Source of the DNA: Symbiodinium natans
Taxonomy: Eukaryota > Sar > Dinophyceae > Suessiales > Symbiodiniaceae
Direction of reading: 5' to 3'
Assembly (NCBI GenBank): GCA_905221605.1
Contig: CAJNDS010002224.1
Location: 149,501-213,500 of the forward strand
DNA length: 64,000 nucleotides
The translations under genes were made by a program, and so were the position numbers. Below are positions 23,301 through 37,853 of this stretch, in pieces. The stretch's first letter is position 1; the number at the start of each line of letters is the position of its first letter. The notes under the pieces were generated by a model that was not told where the DNA came from, ran no database searches, and saw nothing but the letters and a program-made list of their open reading frames with translations.

Positions 23301-26300
23301 ACGAGGGCGATCACCTGGTTAAACCCTAAACCCTAAAAAACAACGAACCTTGAATCGAAAATGCCTAAACCCTAAACCTTCCATGATTCTACAGTTCGGG
23401 GTGCTTTGGAAGAATCTAGGGTCGATCTCCAGTACAAAAAAGTACTTTCAAGCGGTAGTTTTGGCCCCTGTGTATAGTATACGCATAGGTGGCGCTAACT
23501 GGGGTTACAAGTACCGTAACTTAGGGTCTCTAAACCACAAATCAATTTGCATAGTGTGACAGGCGGGCGGTAGGGTTTTGGGTTTCGGGATGTCTACGGC
23601 TTAGGGTCCATAGTCTATAGGGCCTTTGGGGGTCTAGGGTTGAGTTGGGGCACCCTATTCTGCTAGAGGTTGTCATATTGTAAGTCAAGCTGTAGGCCAT
23701 TACACGGTTTAGGGTGAAGACTTGTTTGTGAGCAGTGCCCGCTTGTGTTGTTTTGTGGATATGGACTCCTCCACCACTCTCTCCCCCTACTAAGGGTTGA
23801 TTATTGGGATCTTGAGGGTAACCCAAGGTGTCCCCCACACTTCCCACTACTCACTGAGGCTCCCGAAGCTTCCCTAAGGTTCCCCAGGTACCTACCCGCC
23901 GCCCTCCCTCAAAGACCCTCTAAGCTTAGAGCTCAGTGAACCGCCCCTGCGTGAGATCCTGCCCAGTTTAGGGTTTTGGGCTTCGGGTCGCAAAAACTCT
24001 ATGGAGGAGGAAACAGCCCTTGCCTGGAACCCCCCCACCCCTCCCCCGCGGAACTGTAGACTTATGCTTGAGGGGACGAAACTTCCTGGAGGAACCTTTG
24101 AACACAAAGGGTGCCTTTTTTTGGTTTAAAGGGGCTTGTAGGGGAACCTAAGCCCCTAAAAAAGGGAGTAGGGGGCCTCCTCTGGCTCCTAAACAAACAG
24201 CTCTCCAGCGTACGGTTGCCTCCCTCCTCCAGAGGAAGACGGAACCCTCAAGCCGAAGCCCTGAGCACCAGCAAATTCTTAGCTTTGGAGTAAACCCTGA
24301 AAAAAAATGTATATACTTGTTAGGTATAAGTAGCTATAATAGGAACCTATTAAAGTATGGTACTCCAAGACCCAGAATTGAAAGCCTGAACCTCAAATCC
24401 TTGAGCCCGAGGAAACTGAAATCCTTAACTCTCAGCTCAGACCCTAAACCTAAACCCTAAACCCTAAACCCCAAACCCTAAACACTAAACCCTAAACCCT
24501 TGCCTCAATGGGACCAATCGACCAGCCCATCACAGTGACCATGAAGAAGGCAAGGCCTGAAACACAGGAGGAGCTGGTCCTCCAAACCCTCATAGCTAGA
24601 CCCAAGAGCGGTTTCATTGACCTGGAGAGGGTTCCCCTCACACCCTAAACCCTAAACCCTAAACCCTAAACCCTAAACCCTAAACCCTAAACCCTAAACC
24701 CAAAAGCCTAAACCCCCAAAAGGAAGCAAACACAGGGGACTGAGAAGGCCCAAGAGCAACCTAGGAGTACAAAGGGGTGCCCTTTTGGAATTTAAAGGGG
24801 CTGAGAAGGGAACCTGAACTCTGAAAAAGAATCAAGGCCTTACCCTGGGTTTAGGGTTTAGGGTTTAGGGTTTAGGGTTTAGGGTCCCCGAGAAGGATGC
24901 TCTTCACCCTGACCTACCAACCGAAGCCTAACCCCTCGTGGAGAGGACTCTTTCTTCTTGCTAAGCATGAGGCCTGTTTGATCAATAAGAGGCTTCTGTG
25001 TCCCAAAGGGTCCTAAGTACCTCTATGGGGGACACTTACCCAAACCATAATAGTAATTCCTATTATGGAAAACCCTACTTAGTACTATGTAGGTACTTAG
25101 GATCCTTTGGGCGTTGAGGGTTGCAGGTTTGGGACGAGGGTTGCAGGTGTGGGACACGGAAACCACCAGTCGCACAGGGGCGGTGCGCCGTTCCTACCAA
25201 GGTCGGCTTGACACATGCTGCCCTGATGCTGCCCTGTGAGTTTTTTTTTTTTTTTTTTTGGGGGGGGGGGGGGGGGTTGGGGGGTTGGGGGGGGGGGGGG
25301 GGGGGGGGTGGGGGGGAGGGGGGGGGGGGTTGGGGGGAGGGGGGGGGGAGGCTCCACGACCTAGCATTTCCTTTACGAGGGCTTAGGGTTACCTACTGTG
25401 GAGTGCCGATGAGGGTACTCTGGGATACGTAAGGAGTAGGGTACCCGTAAACCCTAAACCTTAAACCCTAAACCCTAACCCTAAATCCTAAACCCTAAAC
25501 CCTAAGCCCTGGTGTTGTTCTGCGCGATGTCTAGCAGGCACAGTGACATACGCCCCTGGAAGCATCAACGAGAAGGCCTTGCTAAACACTGAAATTCAGG
25601 GATTACAGGGCACACACATAGTTCTCCCACAGGTCCCAGAGTTTTTTCATACTTTGACATAAAAGGCCAGCAGAACCCAAACCGTAAAGTGTAAAACCCG
25701 ATTTCTTCGGTTTCGGATGCCACGTCCTAAGTTGCTGCTAGAGTTTACATATAAGGTCCAGGGCTCAAAAATTAAGGCTTCAGGTGCTTTCTGCGGGTTT
25801 GGCGATTGTAGCCCTAAACCCTAAACCCTAAACCCTAAACCCCAAACCCCAAACCCCAAACCCTAAACCCTAAACCCTACACCGCCGCTCCGAGAGAAAC
25901 TGCACATCCTCGGCCCGATCCTGTGATCACGACGATCACCACGCCGGTGACGATGACCGCGAGCATCACATCGCCCGTGAAGAGCTGGCGTTGAGGGTGG
26001 AGGTTTAGGGTTTAGGGTTTAGGGTTTAGGGTTTAGGGTTTAGGGTTTAGGGTTTAGGGTTTAGGGTTTAGGGTTTAGGGTTTTAGATTTTAGGGTGGCT
26101 TATCTCATGGGTATCTCATGGGTTCCGTACCCCTCACCCCCCTCCCCCTCGAGGTTTCCCCCCATGATGAAGCCTATTTGGGGATAATTAAGCCAGCCTC
26201 AAAAGGGGGAATCTAGGGGGGTATATAGTAGGGAAACCCATGATTAGAGGATTCTTGCTGAAGCCTAAATTGGATTTAGGGTTTAGGGTTTAGAATTTAG

Positions 26301-28862
26301 GGTTTAGGGTTTGGGGCTTGGGGTTTAGGGTTTAGGGTTTGCGGTTTAGGGTTTAGGGTACCCTATAAAGCCCAGTTCCGCCCCTGCAAGAAGCGAGGCA
26401 TGGGGCGCCAGCACACCCGCCCAGCCCGAGCACGTGGCGATGATGATGGTATCCTTCGGCTTCACACTTGGAGGTTCATGGGTACTTCGGGTTTAGGGCC
26501 AGCGAGGGGTTCTTCGGAGAAAAAAAGGGTTCGCCTTCAAGTTGCTAAGTCCGAAAGGGTTTAGGGTTTAGGGCTTACAGGGTTTAGGGTTTAGGGTTTA
26601 GGGTTTGGGGTTTAGGGTTTAGGGTTTAGGGTTTGGGCTGGGAGGGGGGGGGGGGGGGGGGGGGAAGGTTGGTTTTCGAGGCTGCGCCGAGCGGCCACGG
26701 TGCTCCCGACGATGGCGGTCTCTGCTTCAGAACGGACCCAGACCTGGTGGTCGCCGTTCAGATTTTAGGGTTCATGAAGTTTAGATTTTAGGGGGTGATA
26801 AGGTTTAGGGGTTTGGGGGTTTAGGGGTTTAGGGGTTTAGGGGTTTGGGGGTTTAGGGGTTTAGGGGTTTAGGGGTTTAGGGGTTTAGGGGTTTGGGGGT
26901 TTAGGGGTTTAGGGGTTTAGGGGTTTGGGGGTTTAGGGGTTTGGGGGTTTGGGGGTTTGGGGGTTTGGGGGTTTGGGGGTTTGGGGGTTTGGGGCCTTGG
27001 GGGTTTGGGGCCTTGGGGGTTTAGGGGTTTAGGGGTTCAGGGTTTAGGGGTTGGCATGTAGGGTGTCACCGGACGCGAACTTCAAGAGAGAGCGGAAACA
27101 GGACTTGGGGGGGGGGGGGGATTGTGCTGAAAGTAGGTTTTGTGGAGTCCCTATCTACACGGCGTTCTACTATGAGGGGAGCTTACTTCATACTCACCCG
27201 AACACAAGTCCCTACATGCGCGACCAAGATCTCACATATACTACACTCCTACAGGCCCTACACATGCAATTGAGATGCCCAACAGGTAGCAAAAGCATGC
27301 GTTCTGAAACCAGGAGATCCCGAAGCCCAAGACCTTGCAAACAAGCTGAAGGCCTAGCTAGACCCGACCCTATAAACACCAAACCCTAAAAAACCCCGAA
27401 CGCCCGCTTGCAACCCTAAACCCAAGCCCCCATTCCCCAAACCAGGTCAAATCCCAAACTGCCCAACCGAAACTCCATCACCCCGACCGACCCCATCCGA
27501 AACGCCCAGACTCTGAGTTCTCAAGCCTAAAATCCCCTTCAGCCCCACTCCCACATCCAAAAACCTCTTGACCCAAAATTTGAACCTGTTCGGGTTTAGG
27601 GTGCTTAAAGCTCGCATAATGAACAGCGCCGTGGAAATCAGATCGCATCCCAGTCATCTGCGCAGCAGAGCTTCTCCGCCCCTTGCGGATGTGGCGCAGG
27701 CTGTCTGGGTTGCAGATCCGCCATCAATGCCTTCCCTGGTACATGTCCGTGCTATCTGAGTTTTCCACGCAAGGGCACTTAGATCAACTCCCTTCTCGAG
27801 GGTCCGAGGCGCCGGGTTTTTGACATGTCGCGAGAAAACCCAGGACTGGTCAAACCTGGTTGCTCCTCGACCAAGCCAGGATATAGCCGGCGGGGCGCTT
27901 GCAGCTTCCTTCTTGTCAACTGTTCCTCCAAGGGGGCTGTTTGGGCTTCGGGTTTAGGGTTTAGGGTTTAGGGTTTAGGGTTTAGGGTTTAGGGTTTGGG
28001 AAACCCTAAACCCAGTCCACACCAAGGCTTCCGCCGAGGCGGTGTGCCAAGCCTTGTTGGCTGTCACAGACCTCACGCTTGAAGGAGGGAAGGGACCCTG
28101 AACCCTGAACCCTAAACCCTAAACCCTAAACCTTATAAACCCTACACCCTAAACTTTTGAACCTTAAGCCCTAAACCCTAAACCCTATATCCCAGAAAGG
28201 ATCCTATATCATTCTACAATGGCCCTCATACATGTTCCCGAGGCTTCCCAGATTCCCAGGTCTCCCCCAAATGATACCCACCCCCACCCCCAGGCTCACC
28301 ATCCTCGTAACTGTGTCACTTCTGGAGTGTAGGGCTTTGGGTTTAGGGTTTAGGGTTTAGGGTTTGGGGTTTAGGGTTTAGGGTTCAGGGTTGAGGTTCA
28401 GGTTTTCGGGTTTCGGGAATAAGGGTTCCCGTTCCAAAAGTGCCGGCCGCTGCTACGATAATGAGCGGTCCCTGGGCTCCTGTCTTCTTCGTGTTTGGAA
28501 CGTGCCGACCCACAGTTACGAGGAGGGCGCCCACCCCCCGCCCCCAAAACCGCAAATCCGACAGCCCTAAACCTAGAGGGTTTGGAAGTTCGGAGCGTAC
28601 ACGCCCTACATTGAAGCCCGCACTAAACCCTAAACCCTAAAACCCGCCACAAAATGCATCTACATCTTAGGGTAGTCACATGGTCCCTTAGTATGGGGCC
28701 CCTTTAAAGGGGACCCCTTATATGCCCCTTGTATGCCCTACACAAATTAAGGGTTAGACTACAGACAACCCCCGGGCCTTATGGAGGCTCCCTCCTGTTG
28801 TCCCTGAAACATCTTCTGCAAGGAAATCAAAACGAGGCCACAAGCCAAGCAACCAAGCCCCT

Positions 28863-28894
<32 letters not shown>

Positions 28895-31800
28895 GAGAGA
28901 CATATCTCCCACTAAATAAAGCCCTAAAGAATTGGTTCAGGGTTGATTCTTGAGGCTTGTGGGTTCTGGGTTGTTTTACTAGCAGTTCCTTGACAGAAGG
29001 TTAAACGTTTTGGTAGTTCACCTACATACAGTCGCAAAGGCACGTGCGCCTCAAATCTTCGGCATACTGCTACCTGAAGAAACTTCAACAGGAGTACTTG
29101 ACCCGAGAACAGATGTTCTTTCACCAGGCCATAGCTTGACGGTGAGGACCTTTGGGATTCTACTACGCATAAGCTAAGCCCTCACCCTGTAAACCCTCTA
29201 AAGCCCTCTACAGTAATAAATCCTCTAAACCCTCTAAACCCCGAATTAAACCCTCATGCAGAGCAAGCCCCTTGCAATCGGAGAGTTCAAGATCTATCCA
29301 GCTCTCCCGGGAAATTCTTCAAGCTTCAGTCACAAGCTTCCGAACCATACTTACGAGTATGAGTAACATACCCTAAACCTCTTACCCTAAACCCTACATT
29401 CAAGGGGCGAAAGGAGGGACCCTCATAAGAAATCCTAAGGGGCTACATTGGGGCTACGCAGGTATGTATGAGCGATATGCAGTATTGAAAGGGGTTGCCC
29501 AGTGACATATCTTCGGGTGCTTACATGGTCCCTTCATCTGGGCCCTTAGAAGGGGGCCCCGTATATATCCCCACTATATATCCTTTACAACCCAAGGGCC
29601 CCGGTTTAGGGTTTAGGGTTTAGGGTTTAGGGTTTAGGGTTTAGGGTTTAGGGTTTAGGGTTTAGGGTGAACCCTCTGAAAGAGGGTTAGGGACCACATT
29701 AAGGGACCATAGAGCTGCCCTAAGAGTCTGGGGGAAGAAGCCCGGAATACAGCCAAAACCCAGACTTCAAACCCGAACTCCGAGAGGGTCCTCCATGTAA
29801 CGCTCTGAGGCATGGGCCCTCGACCCCTACAGGGTGGGGCCCCCTTACTATACTAACTGTAGTTAAGGGACTTATAACCTAACTTAGGGTCCTTATAACC
29901 CAGTTTAGGGCCCTTGTAACTCTACTTATAACTAGGGGGCCCTGGACCCCTAACTGACTTGCTGAGTTCAGACGCCCCTAAAACAGTGCACACGTTCAGT
30001 TCTCTAGGGGAGTAGAGTATCCTTAGTCATGAGTACTCATTCAGCTACTAACCCCCTTAGAATGAGTTCCCGAAGTTCCGCCGTAAGTACTAAGGGTTAA
30101 TGCTTTCGGGTTTAGGGTTTATGTCTAAGATTTCGGGTCTAGGCTTCAGGGTTTAGGGTTTCGGGTTTCGGGTAGCCTCAGAATGTGCAGGGGCCCCCTT
30201 TGCTGTGCACTGGGCTGCATAAAGGCAAGTAAACGCCCCCAACAAACATAAAGGGGAGGAGATCAAGGGGGGCTCCTAGGACACCAAAACCCTATTTCAA
30301 CCCTACACCCTAAACCCTAAACCCTAAACCCTAAACCCTAAACCCTAAACCCTAAACCCTAACAGGCCGTCCGCGGCTCAAGGCGACGGGGGGCGGGCCC
30401 CCCCAGGATCATCGCTGAGGCGCCCGGCGCTTTCGCATTCTTGGCGTCCACGTGCTCGTTCCAGAGCTCCATGTACGCCAAGCCCTGGCTTTGGAAGAGT
30501 GAACTCGAACCCTAACCCTAAACCCTGAAACCCTGAACCCGAAACCCTGAACCCTGAACCCGAAACCCTAAACCCTGAACCCGAAACCCTAAACCCTGAA
30601 CCCTGAACCCTGAACCGTAGTTAATCGCCTGAAGCCTAAACCCTGACTGCAAGGTCCAGTGCTTAGAAGTTGCGGCTGGCGGTTCAAGGTTTCAATCTAG
30701 GGCTGAATGGATTTAGCCAACGATGGCTTTTAGGGTTTAGGGTTTGGGGTTTAGGGGTTTATTAGAAGATTTTCAGGGGTTCAGGTTTTGGATTCAGGGT
30801 CTCAGGACTTCGAGTTTAGGGGTTTAGGGTAAAACGGTTTACGACTTAGGGGTTTGCCCCTGCGGCGCCGGCACGTGGTCGAACATTCCGTGGCCTAGAA
30901 ATTAGTAGTGACTACTTAGGGCCCCCCACACGAGATTGTTAAGGGTCCTAAAGACTTTGGGGCTCTGACCCTTCAACAAACATGAAGGCTTTGAAGCTCT
31001 TAAGGGCTTAGAAGTTGTGAGAAAACCGGGCGTTTGCGCCACAGTTACTCATTGATTCAAATTAAGCTCAGCATTTTCAAGACTTTGTTGGACCCTATTC
31101 AAACAGGACTCCCGCACTCAGACATACTGTAACAAAAAAACAGCGCGAGTTCCTCCCTTAATCCTAAACCTTATAAACGAGAAGGGTTTAGGGTTTGGGG
31201 TTTAGGGTTTTAGGCCCTAAACCCTAAACCCTAAACCCTAAACTCTAAACCCTAAACCCTAAAAGAACAAAGGTGCCCTCTCCTCTCTTGACTTCCCGTC
31301 ACGTAACCCTAAGGGTCCACGTACCTGTCTTGTGAATACTTGGGCCCTGAAGCTGCCATATGGTAACCCCTTTAAGGCCCAAGTATTCACCATAAAGGTA
31401 CATGGACCCTTAGGGTAAGCTCGAACCCCCAAAGCCTTGGCTGTTTCCTGTTGGTTTGATTCGTGTTTGGGCTTTGGAATGCGCGACCACTCACGACGTG
31501 CTGCAGAGACCTTCAGCCTATCTTTGAAGCCTTCTAACATTGTGCACAGTTCACATGGGGGCGGATCTGGATCATGGAGCCTGGTTCTCTCTCGTAACAT
31601 CGACTTTACAGGTTAGGATCCCATAAGGATCTCACAATGAGGTACTTCAACCAGCATTTATACAAGGTGCCCTTGCTGTCAGAAGTGAACCCTAAACCCT
31701 AAACCCTAAACCCTGAACCCTAAACCCTCAGATCTGTACTTCGTCTGGTCGCTTTACAACTCAGGTGTTTAGACCAACCCTCGTCGTGACCCGCCTGCAG

Positions 31801-34800
31801 CGAGGCGACCGTGACAGGGACCTCATCAGCTTCTAGAGATCTGAAACCACAAGTTGCAGGGCTTAGGATTTAGGGTTTAGGGTTTCATATAAACCACAAA
31901 TTCTACAGCAGACTATATTGATACGTTAGATATGAGCTATAGAATGTTGAATGCTACATGCTATAGATAGAGAGCAGATAAGCCATTAAGGATTCATGCC
32001 ATGGTATAGACTATGTATATGTATTCGCGTGTAGTACATGCTCTGTTTTAGATACTTACATAAATGAATGTACGATACGCGGTATGCTACGCACACGATG
32101 TATGCTCTCTTTCTCTCTGTCTCTGTGTATACATATATATATATATATATAATACACACTAGGTATGCTAGAAATATCCGGTACCATGAAGTGAAGAATT
32201 CAGAACCCGGCGCTGCAACTCAAACCACCACGCACTACGTCCGCCAAGCATGTCTTAAAACGCTGGACAAGCCTGACCCTAAACCCTAAACCATAAACCC
32301 TGATTAAACCCCGAGAACCAAGAATAGCCCGTTGAATGCCCAATACCATGTGGGCTTGGGAAGGATAAAATTTAGGTTTAGGCTTCAGGGTTTGAGGTTT
32401 AGAGTTTCGGGCTCGGGAGAATTGAGTCCAAAGGGCTTAAGCCAAAGGGCCCTCAACCTTATAAGCCCTAAGCCCGCAACCCTGAACCGTAAATCTCCAA
32501 ACCTATAAACCCAGAACACATAAGATCCAAACCCTGAACGTGCACATCCTGATCGTCGTAGAAATCACAAACCGTAAACACGCTCGCGAACCCTAAATTC
32601 TACAAGCCCTAACCCCCCCCGCCCCCCCGCCCAAACACTTCAACCTGAACCTTGAACCCTGAATCTTGAACCCCGGACCATGAACCCTAAACCCTCAACC
32701 CTCAACCCTATGCCCTAAATCCTAAACCCTAAACCCTAAACCCACCCAAAAAACAAAACGCTAGGACTCGCGCGTTGACCCAGAACTGGAGCTTGCAGGC
32801 GATCACCCTTGTGAGCTTGAAGAACTTAAGGAGCTTTCTTACGGTTGGCGATAGGACTAGGGGGACCCTTGGGGATAAAGACCCTCTGAATGAGGTCCCT
32901 GTTTAAGAGAGCCAGAAGAAGGTTAAGCAGGGGTTCCCTTTTAAGGGTCCCCTTTATCCTACCTAGGATACGGGTTGCCAGGATGGCCTATTATGCCCTA
33001 CAACCCCTTGAAGAGGACCTCTGTTGGGTTGATTATGGGGGTTATAGGGCCTAACAGCCCATCCTGGTAGGCTTGTGGTTTTAGAGGTTTAAGGTTTAGG
33101 GCTTAGGGTTATGGTCTTTAGGGTCTTTAGGGTTTTGGGGTTAAGGTCTCGGGTTCAGTGCTTAGCGCGGCTGGGCTTAGGTTTTTAGGGTGGTAGGGCT
33201 TAGGGCTGAGGCTTCTCAATGTTTTGAAGGAGAAGGCGAACCCTGGGCATGTACGGGGCGCGATGTTCGAAAGATACCTACCCCGAAGGTTCAGGTTCAG
33301 GGGCTTAAGACGCAAGGGGAAGATAGGTTTGGGGTTTAGGGTTTAGGGTTATGGGGTCAAGAGGGTTCACATTCTATGCCAGCAAAAAAATCCCGACTAT
33401 TCCCCAAGCACTGAAATTTACCCTGAGCTCTCCATCCAAGGGTAGATACATGGTCCCTTAGTATGGGCCCTTAAACGGGCCCCTCATATACCCCTCATAT
33501 ACCCCATAAGAGCCAAGGGCCCATACAACTAACCCTTATACTCTAAGACGCGCAAGCCGACGCGAAGCTGTCATCGTGACTTTAGGCCATAACCCCCAGG
33601 CCCGAAGGACTCTTAAACAAGGTTCTTGTATAAGGTTTTTTGGCTTTTTTGAGCTGCAGGCTGAGGGGTTGAAACTCAAGCGCAAACCGGCAAGAGGGGA
33701 GGGGGGGGAGGTCATTTAAGAAGCCATCTTACCTTGTACACCTAGTATACCACTTGGAGACATCAATTCTTGACCCAAGAACATGGGATTAAGGGCCTGC
33801 TGCGCCGCTCACAGTCAATTCCCGGAATCTTTCTGGGCTGTACGGAGAACCCTGGCAACCTACTGCAGCTCAGGAGGGTACTTCCCAGGTCTAGAAACAA
33901 GGCTTCTACCATGGGTTATAGAAGGAGTCTAGAGCTAGACCTCCAAGTGTAGGGTACCTAATCTATACATGGTGCGTCGAGTCAAGAAAAGAATGGACAG
34001 AAGATTCGGTATCCGAGAAGGGAGAGCTAAACCTGCAAACCCCACCCCTAAGCTTCAAACCCCGCCAACCATCCCCAAACCCTAAAGGGTTTAGGGTTTA
34101 GGGTTTAGCCCTCAAATCCCTTGGGGGGGGGGGGGAGAGGAGGAGAAGCTTACCACCCTCCGCCATGTACACTCAGCCCGCCACTTTCGATCTTCGAACC
34201 AGAGGTTTGCCTGCGCCTGGCCCGTCGATGTCTTGAGCTTTGGGCTTAGGCATTCATTCTATCAGAATGCTTATTACGAATAGTAGTAGTTTTTATACAA
34301 CCCCTAAACCCTAAACCCTAAACCCTAAAGGAGCCCCCCCCCCCCCCCCCCACCCTAACTTGGAGTCGGCCTCAAGGACCCCCGGCCCAACGTCGGGCTT
34401 CAGGCTAAAGGTTCAGAGCTTGGAGCTTGGTTTGGGGTTTAGGGTTTAGGGTTTAGGGTTTCGGGTTTTGGGTTTAGGATTTAGGGTCGAGTTTTGTTTC
34501 TGGGCTGGCTTAGGTTCACAAGATGTAGAGTTCATGCAGGCTGAGCAAGCCCAGCAGAGTTAAACAAAAAACACACAGAGTTAAACAAAAAAAGGCTTAG
34601 GCAAACCATGCACTTCATAGCGGCTCCATCGGCATCCCCAATGCGGGGAGGGCGCGCAGCTCAGAGCAGCGAATTTTGTGTGCATAATGACCCAAAGAGG
34701 CCCTTACTTCGGGAATGTGCCTTAAATCATACGAGGGATCCTCTATATAGTTTATCTTCCCTAATTAAGGGTATTGGTGGATATATGTAATTAGAAGGGA

Positions 34801-37800
34801 ACTCCCTTCATACTGCGTGAGACGCATGAATTATCAGGGTAAGTGCACGCAAATAGTATTCTGAATGGGCAAGAAGAGGATGATAGCGGTCTAGCTACTG
34901 GAGAAGCCGCATGAATGAATATTATGCGGCTTTTATGGGGGCATGAACGAACTTGTTTCGAGCACTTTGTTCATGGTGTTCACTGGTGATTCAAAGACCT
35001 AATTATACTATCTTTACATGGGGCGTTTTTTTCTCCATCATCAGTAAACATTAGAAGTAAGTTCTTGTAAGGGGGGGCAATACAGGACCCTAACAACTCC
35101 CCAAAACATCAATTCAATTGCAAATATATAAGAATGTTACCAGAAAACGCGCGAACGAATGTTGCAAGTAAACGCAGTAATCGTGAGACAAGGAGAAGCG
35201 CACATAAGAATATGTTGCATTTCGTGCGTGAACTTACAACTGCACAATATTTTAAAGGGGAGTTTATCCGTAAGTCAGATTCTGGGGTGTGTAGTGGTTA
35301 CATCTTACTGACCCGTGAAGGGAGAACCAGACGATGAGAGTTAGGGTCTCAAGGTTGTAAAAGCCCCAATTGTTATTTCATTCATGCCGCGCGTTCCTCG
35401 CCCGTTTGGGGTTTATAGGGTTTAGGGTTAGTTTTCGGGTTAGGGTTCAGGGTAGGGTTTAGGGCGAACTACATACGTGTATCACCCTTGAAGAAATCCT
35501 ATAGAGCAACGAATTGATACTAAGGTCCTGTGGGTGCGCTTCGCGGATGCCGAGACAAGCAATTGTAGTTCCTTGTCTGGGGAGGGTCTCGGGTGTGGGG
35601 TGTCGGGTATAGAGTCTGAAGAAGTATTCCCACATCAGATCCTCGTCAACCCAAGAAGAGACATGCAAACACATCCGAAAGGCCACTGTCAGTCTCTCTC
35701 TCTCTCTCTGTCTCCCTCTCTCTCTCCCTCTCCCTCTCCCTCTCTCTCTCGCCCTCGCGCTCTCTCTCTCTCTCTCCCTCTCTCCCTCGCGCTCTCTCTC
35801 TCGCGCGCTCTCTCTCTCTCTCTCTCTCGCTCGCCCCTTGTCATCTCTATGAAGATGAAAACCTGATCATCTTAAGCGCTAAACCCTCGGCCCTAGACCC
35901 CTAAACCCTTCCCCCCAAAAGCTAAGACCCCAAAAGCCCTACAACCCTAACCCCTAAACCCTAAACCCTAAACCCTAAACCCTGAACCCTAAACCCTAAA
36001 CCCTAAAAGGCCCCTTGAGCTCATTGGTGTCTGGAGAGAGTGCCGCCTCGATGGTGTTGCTGTGGTACCAGTCGATGACCTTGGAGATCTAGCTGCTCTC
36101 TCACAATAATAATAGTTACTAGTTCTATTACTATTAGAAATAGCAACAATAACAATAATAATAGGAATAAATTAATAGCTACTATTTCTATTACTAATAG
36201 AAATAGTAATAATAACCATAATCATAGGAATAAAACTAATATGAATAATAATGGTAGTAATAGTAATAGTAATAATAATAATTATTATTATTATAGTAGT
36301 AGTGATAGTAACAGTATTAATAATAATAATAATAATAAATAGTAATAATAATCGACTCCAGGCAGCCCATCTAAGCTTTACGGCTCAGGGCTTAAGGTTT
36401 AGGGCTCAGGGTTTAGGGCTCAGGGTTGGGGGCTTAGGGTTTAGGGTGTAGGGCTCAAGGTTTAGGGCTCAGGGCTTAGGGTTAAGGGTTTTTTGGTTTA
36501 GGATCAGGGCTTAGGGTTTTGCAGTATGAGGGCGATCTTCTTGCGTCAGGTGCAAGCAGCAAGCGCAGCCGGTTCGCGCCATGCGATGAGAGCACATTTT
36601 CGGGTCCGCGGTGTTCGGGGGTGGGCGACTAGGCCTTATAGTGCCCCACAATCAACCCTCTAATCCCACAACCCTAAATAAACCCCTTAAACCTCTAAAC
36701 ACCAAAACCCCTATACCCCAACCGAAGCTCTTAACCCCTACTAAAACCCCAAAAACCCCTAGAACCCAAACGCCCCTAGACCCTAAAACCCCCTACACCC
36801 GAACCCAAAGACTTAACACCTGAACCCCTAAGCCCCGAAACCCCTAAGCCCTAGACCCCTGAACCTCTAAGCCCCTGACCCCTGAACACTAACCTACACC
36901 CTAAACCCCTAAACCCCTAAATCCCTAAATCCCTAAATCCCTAAACCCCTAAAGCCCTAATAAACCCCAAAACTCCCGAAACTAATCTAAACCCCAAACC
37001 CCTGACCATTGAACCCCAAAGACCCCTAAACTAACCTAAACCCCAAGCCCCTGAACCTTAAACCCCAAAACCCCCTAAAGTAACCCAAACCCCAAACCCC
37101 TAAAGTAACCTAACCCCCCCAAACACCTAAACCCTAAAACCCTACATCCCTAAACCCTAAACCCTAAACCCGAAACCCGAAACCCTAAACCCAAAACCCT
37201 AAATCCTAAACCCTAAACCCTAAACCCTAAACCCAAAGACCGGGGAGCTGGCGTCCTCGTCGAAGTTCCGGGATGGAAATCGCAAGCGCCGCGCACTCCT
37301 GAAGATGAAACTCGGGTTTAGGGTTTAGGGTTTAGGGTTTAGGGTTTAGGGTCAGGGTTCCGGGTTTAGGGTTTAGGGTTTAGGGTTTAGGGTTTAGGGT
37401 TTAGGGTTTAGGGTGTAGGGTTTAGGGTTTTAGGGTTTAGGGTTTAGGGTTTAGGGTTTGGGGGGGGGGAGGGGGGGGGAAGGGTTGGGTTTAGGGCTTA
37501 TGGGGTTTTACCAGGCTTGCGGACCAATGACACTCCTAGTCTAGTGTCGATTCAGCTTTACGGGGATACTTCTCTCTGTTTGGGGTATACAAGAGGACAG
37601 TGCCTCCTTGGAAGCTCACCCTAAACCCTAAACCCTAAACCGTAAACCCTAAACCCTGAACCCTAAACCCTAAACCCTGGACCCTAAACCCGCGCCACAG
37701 GGTTCCGAAGACGAAGCAGCAGCCAGCCAGTCATGCCTTGCCCTGGAGGCCACTGACACGCTCAACCCTAAACCCTACATCCCTGAATTCCGGCACCTAC

Positions 37801-37820
37801 AATCTCACCATCATCATCAT

Positions 37821-37853
<33 letters not shown>

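Noticed and set aside
25121-25432. Overlapping poly-Gly and poly-Pro ORFs
   Set aside because: Translation of a poly-T/poly-G tract.
36251-36451. Hydrophobic ORF (Ile/Val run)
   Set aside because: AAT/ATT trinucleotide tract followed by telomere repeat.
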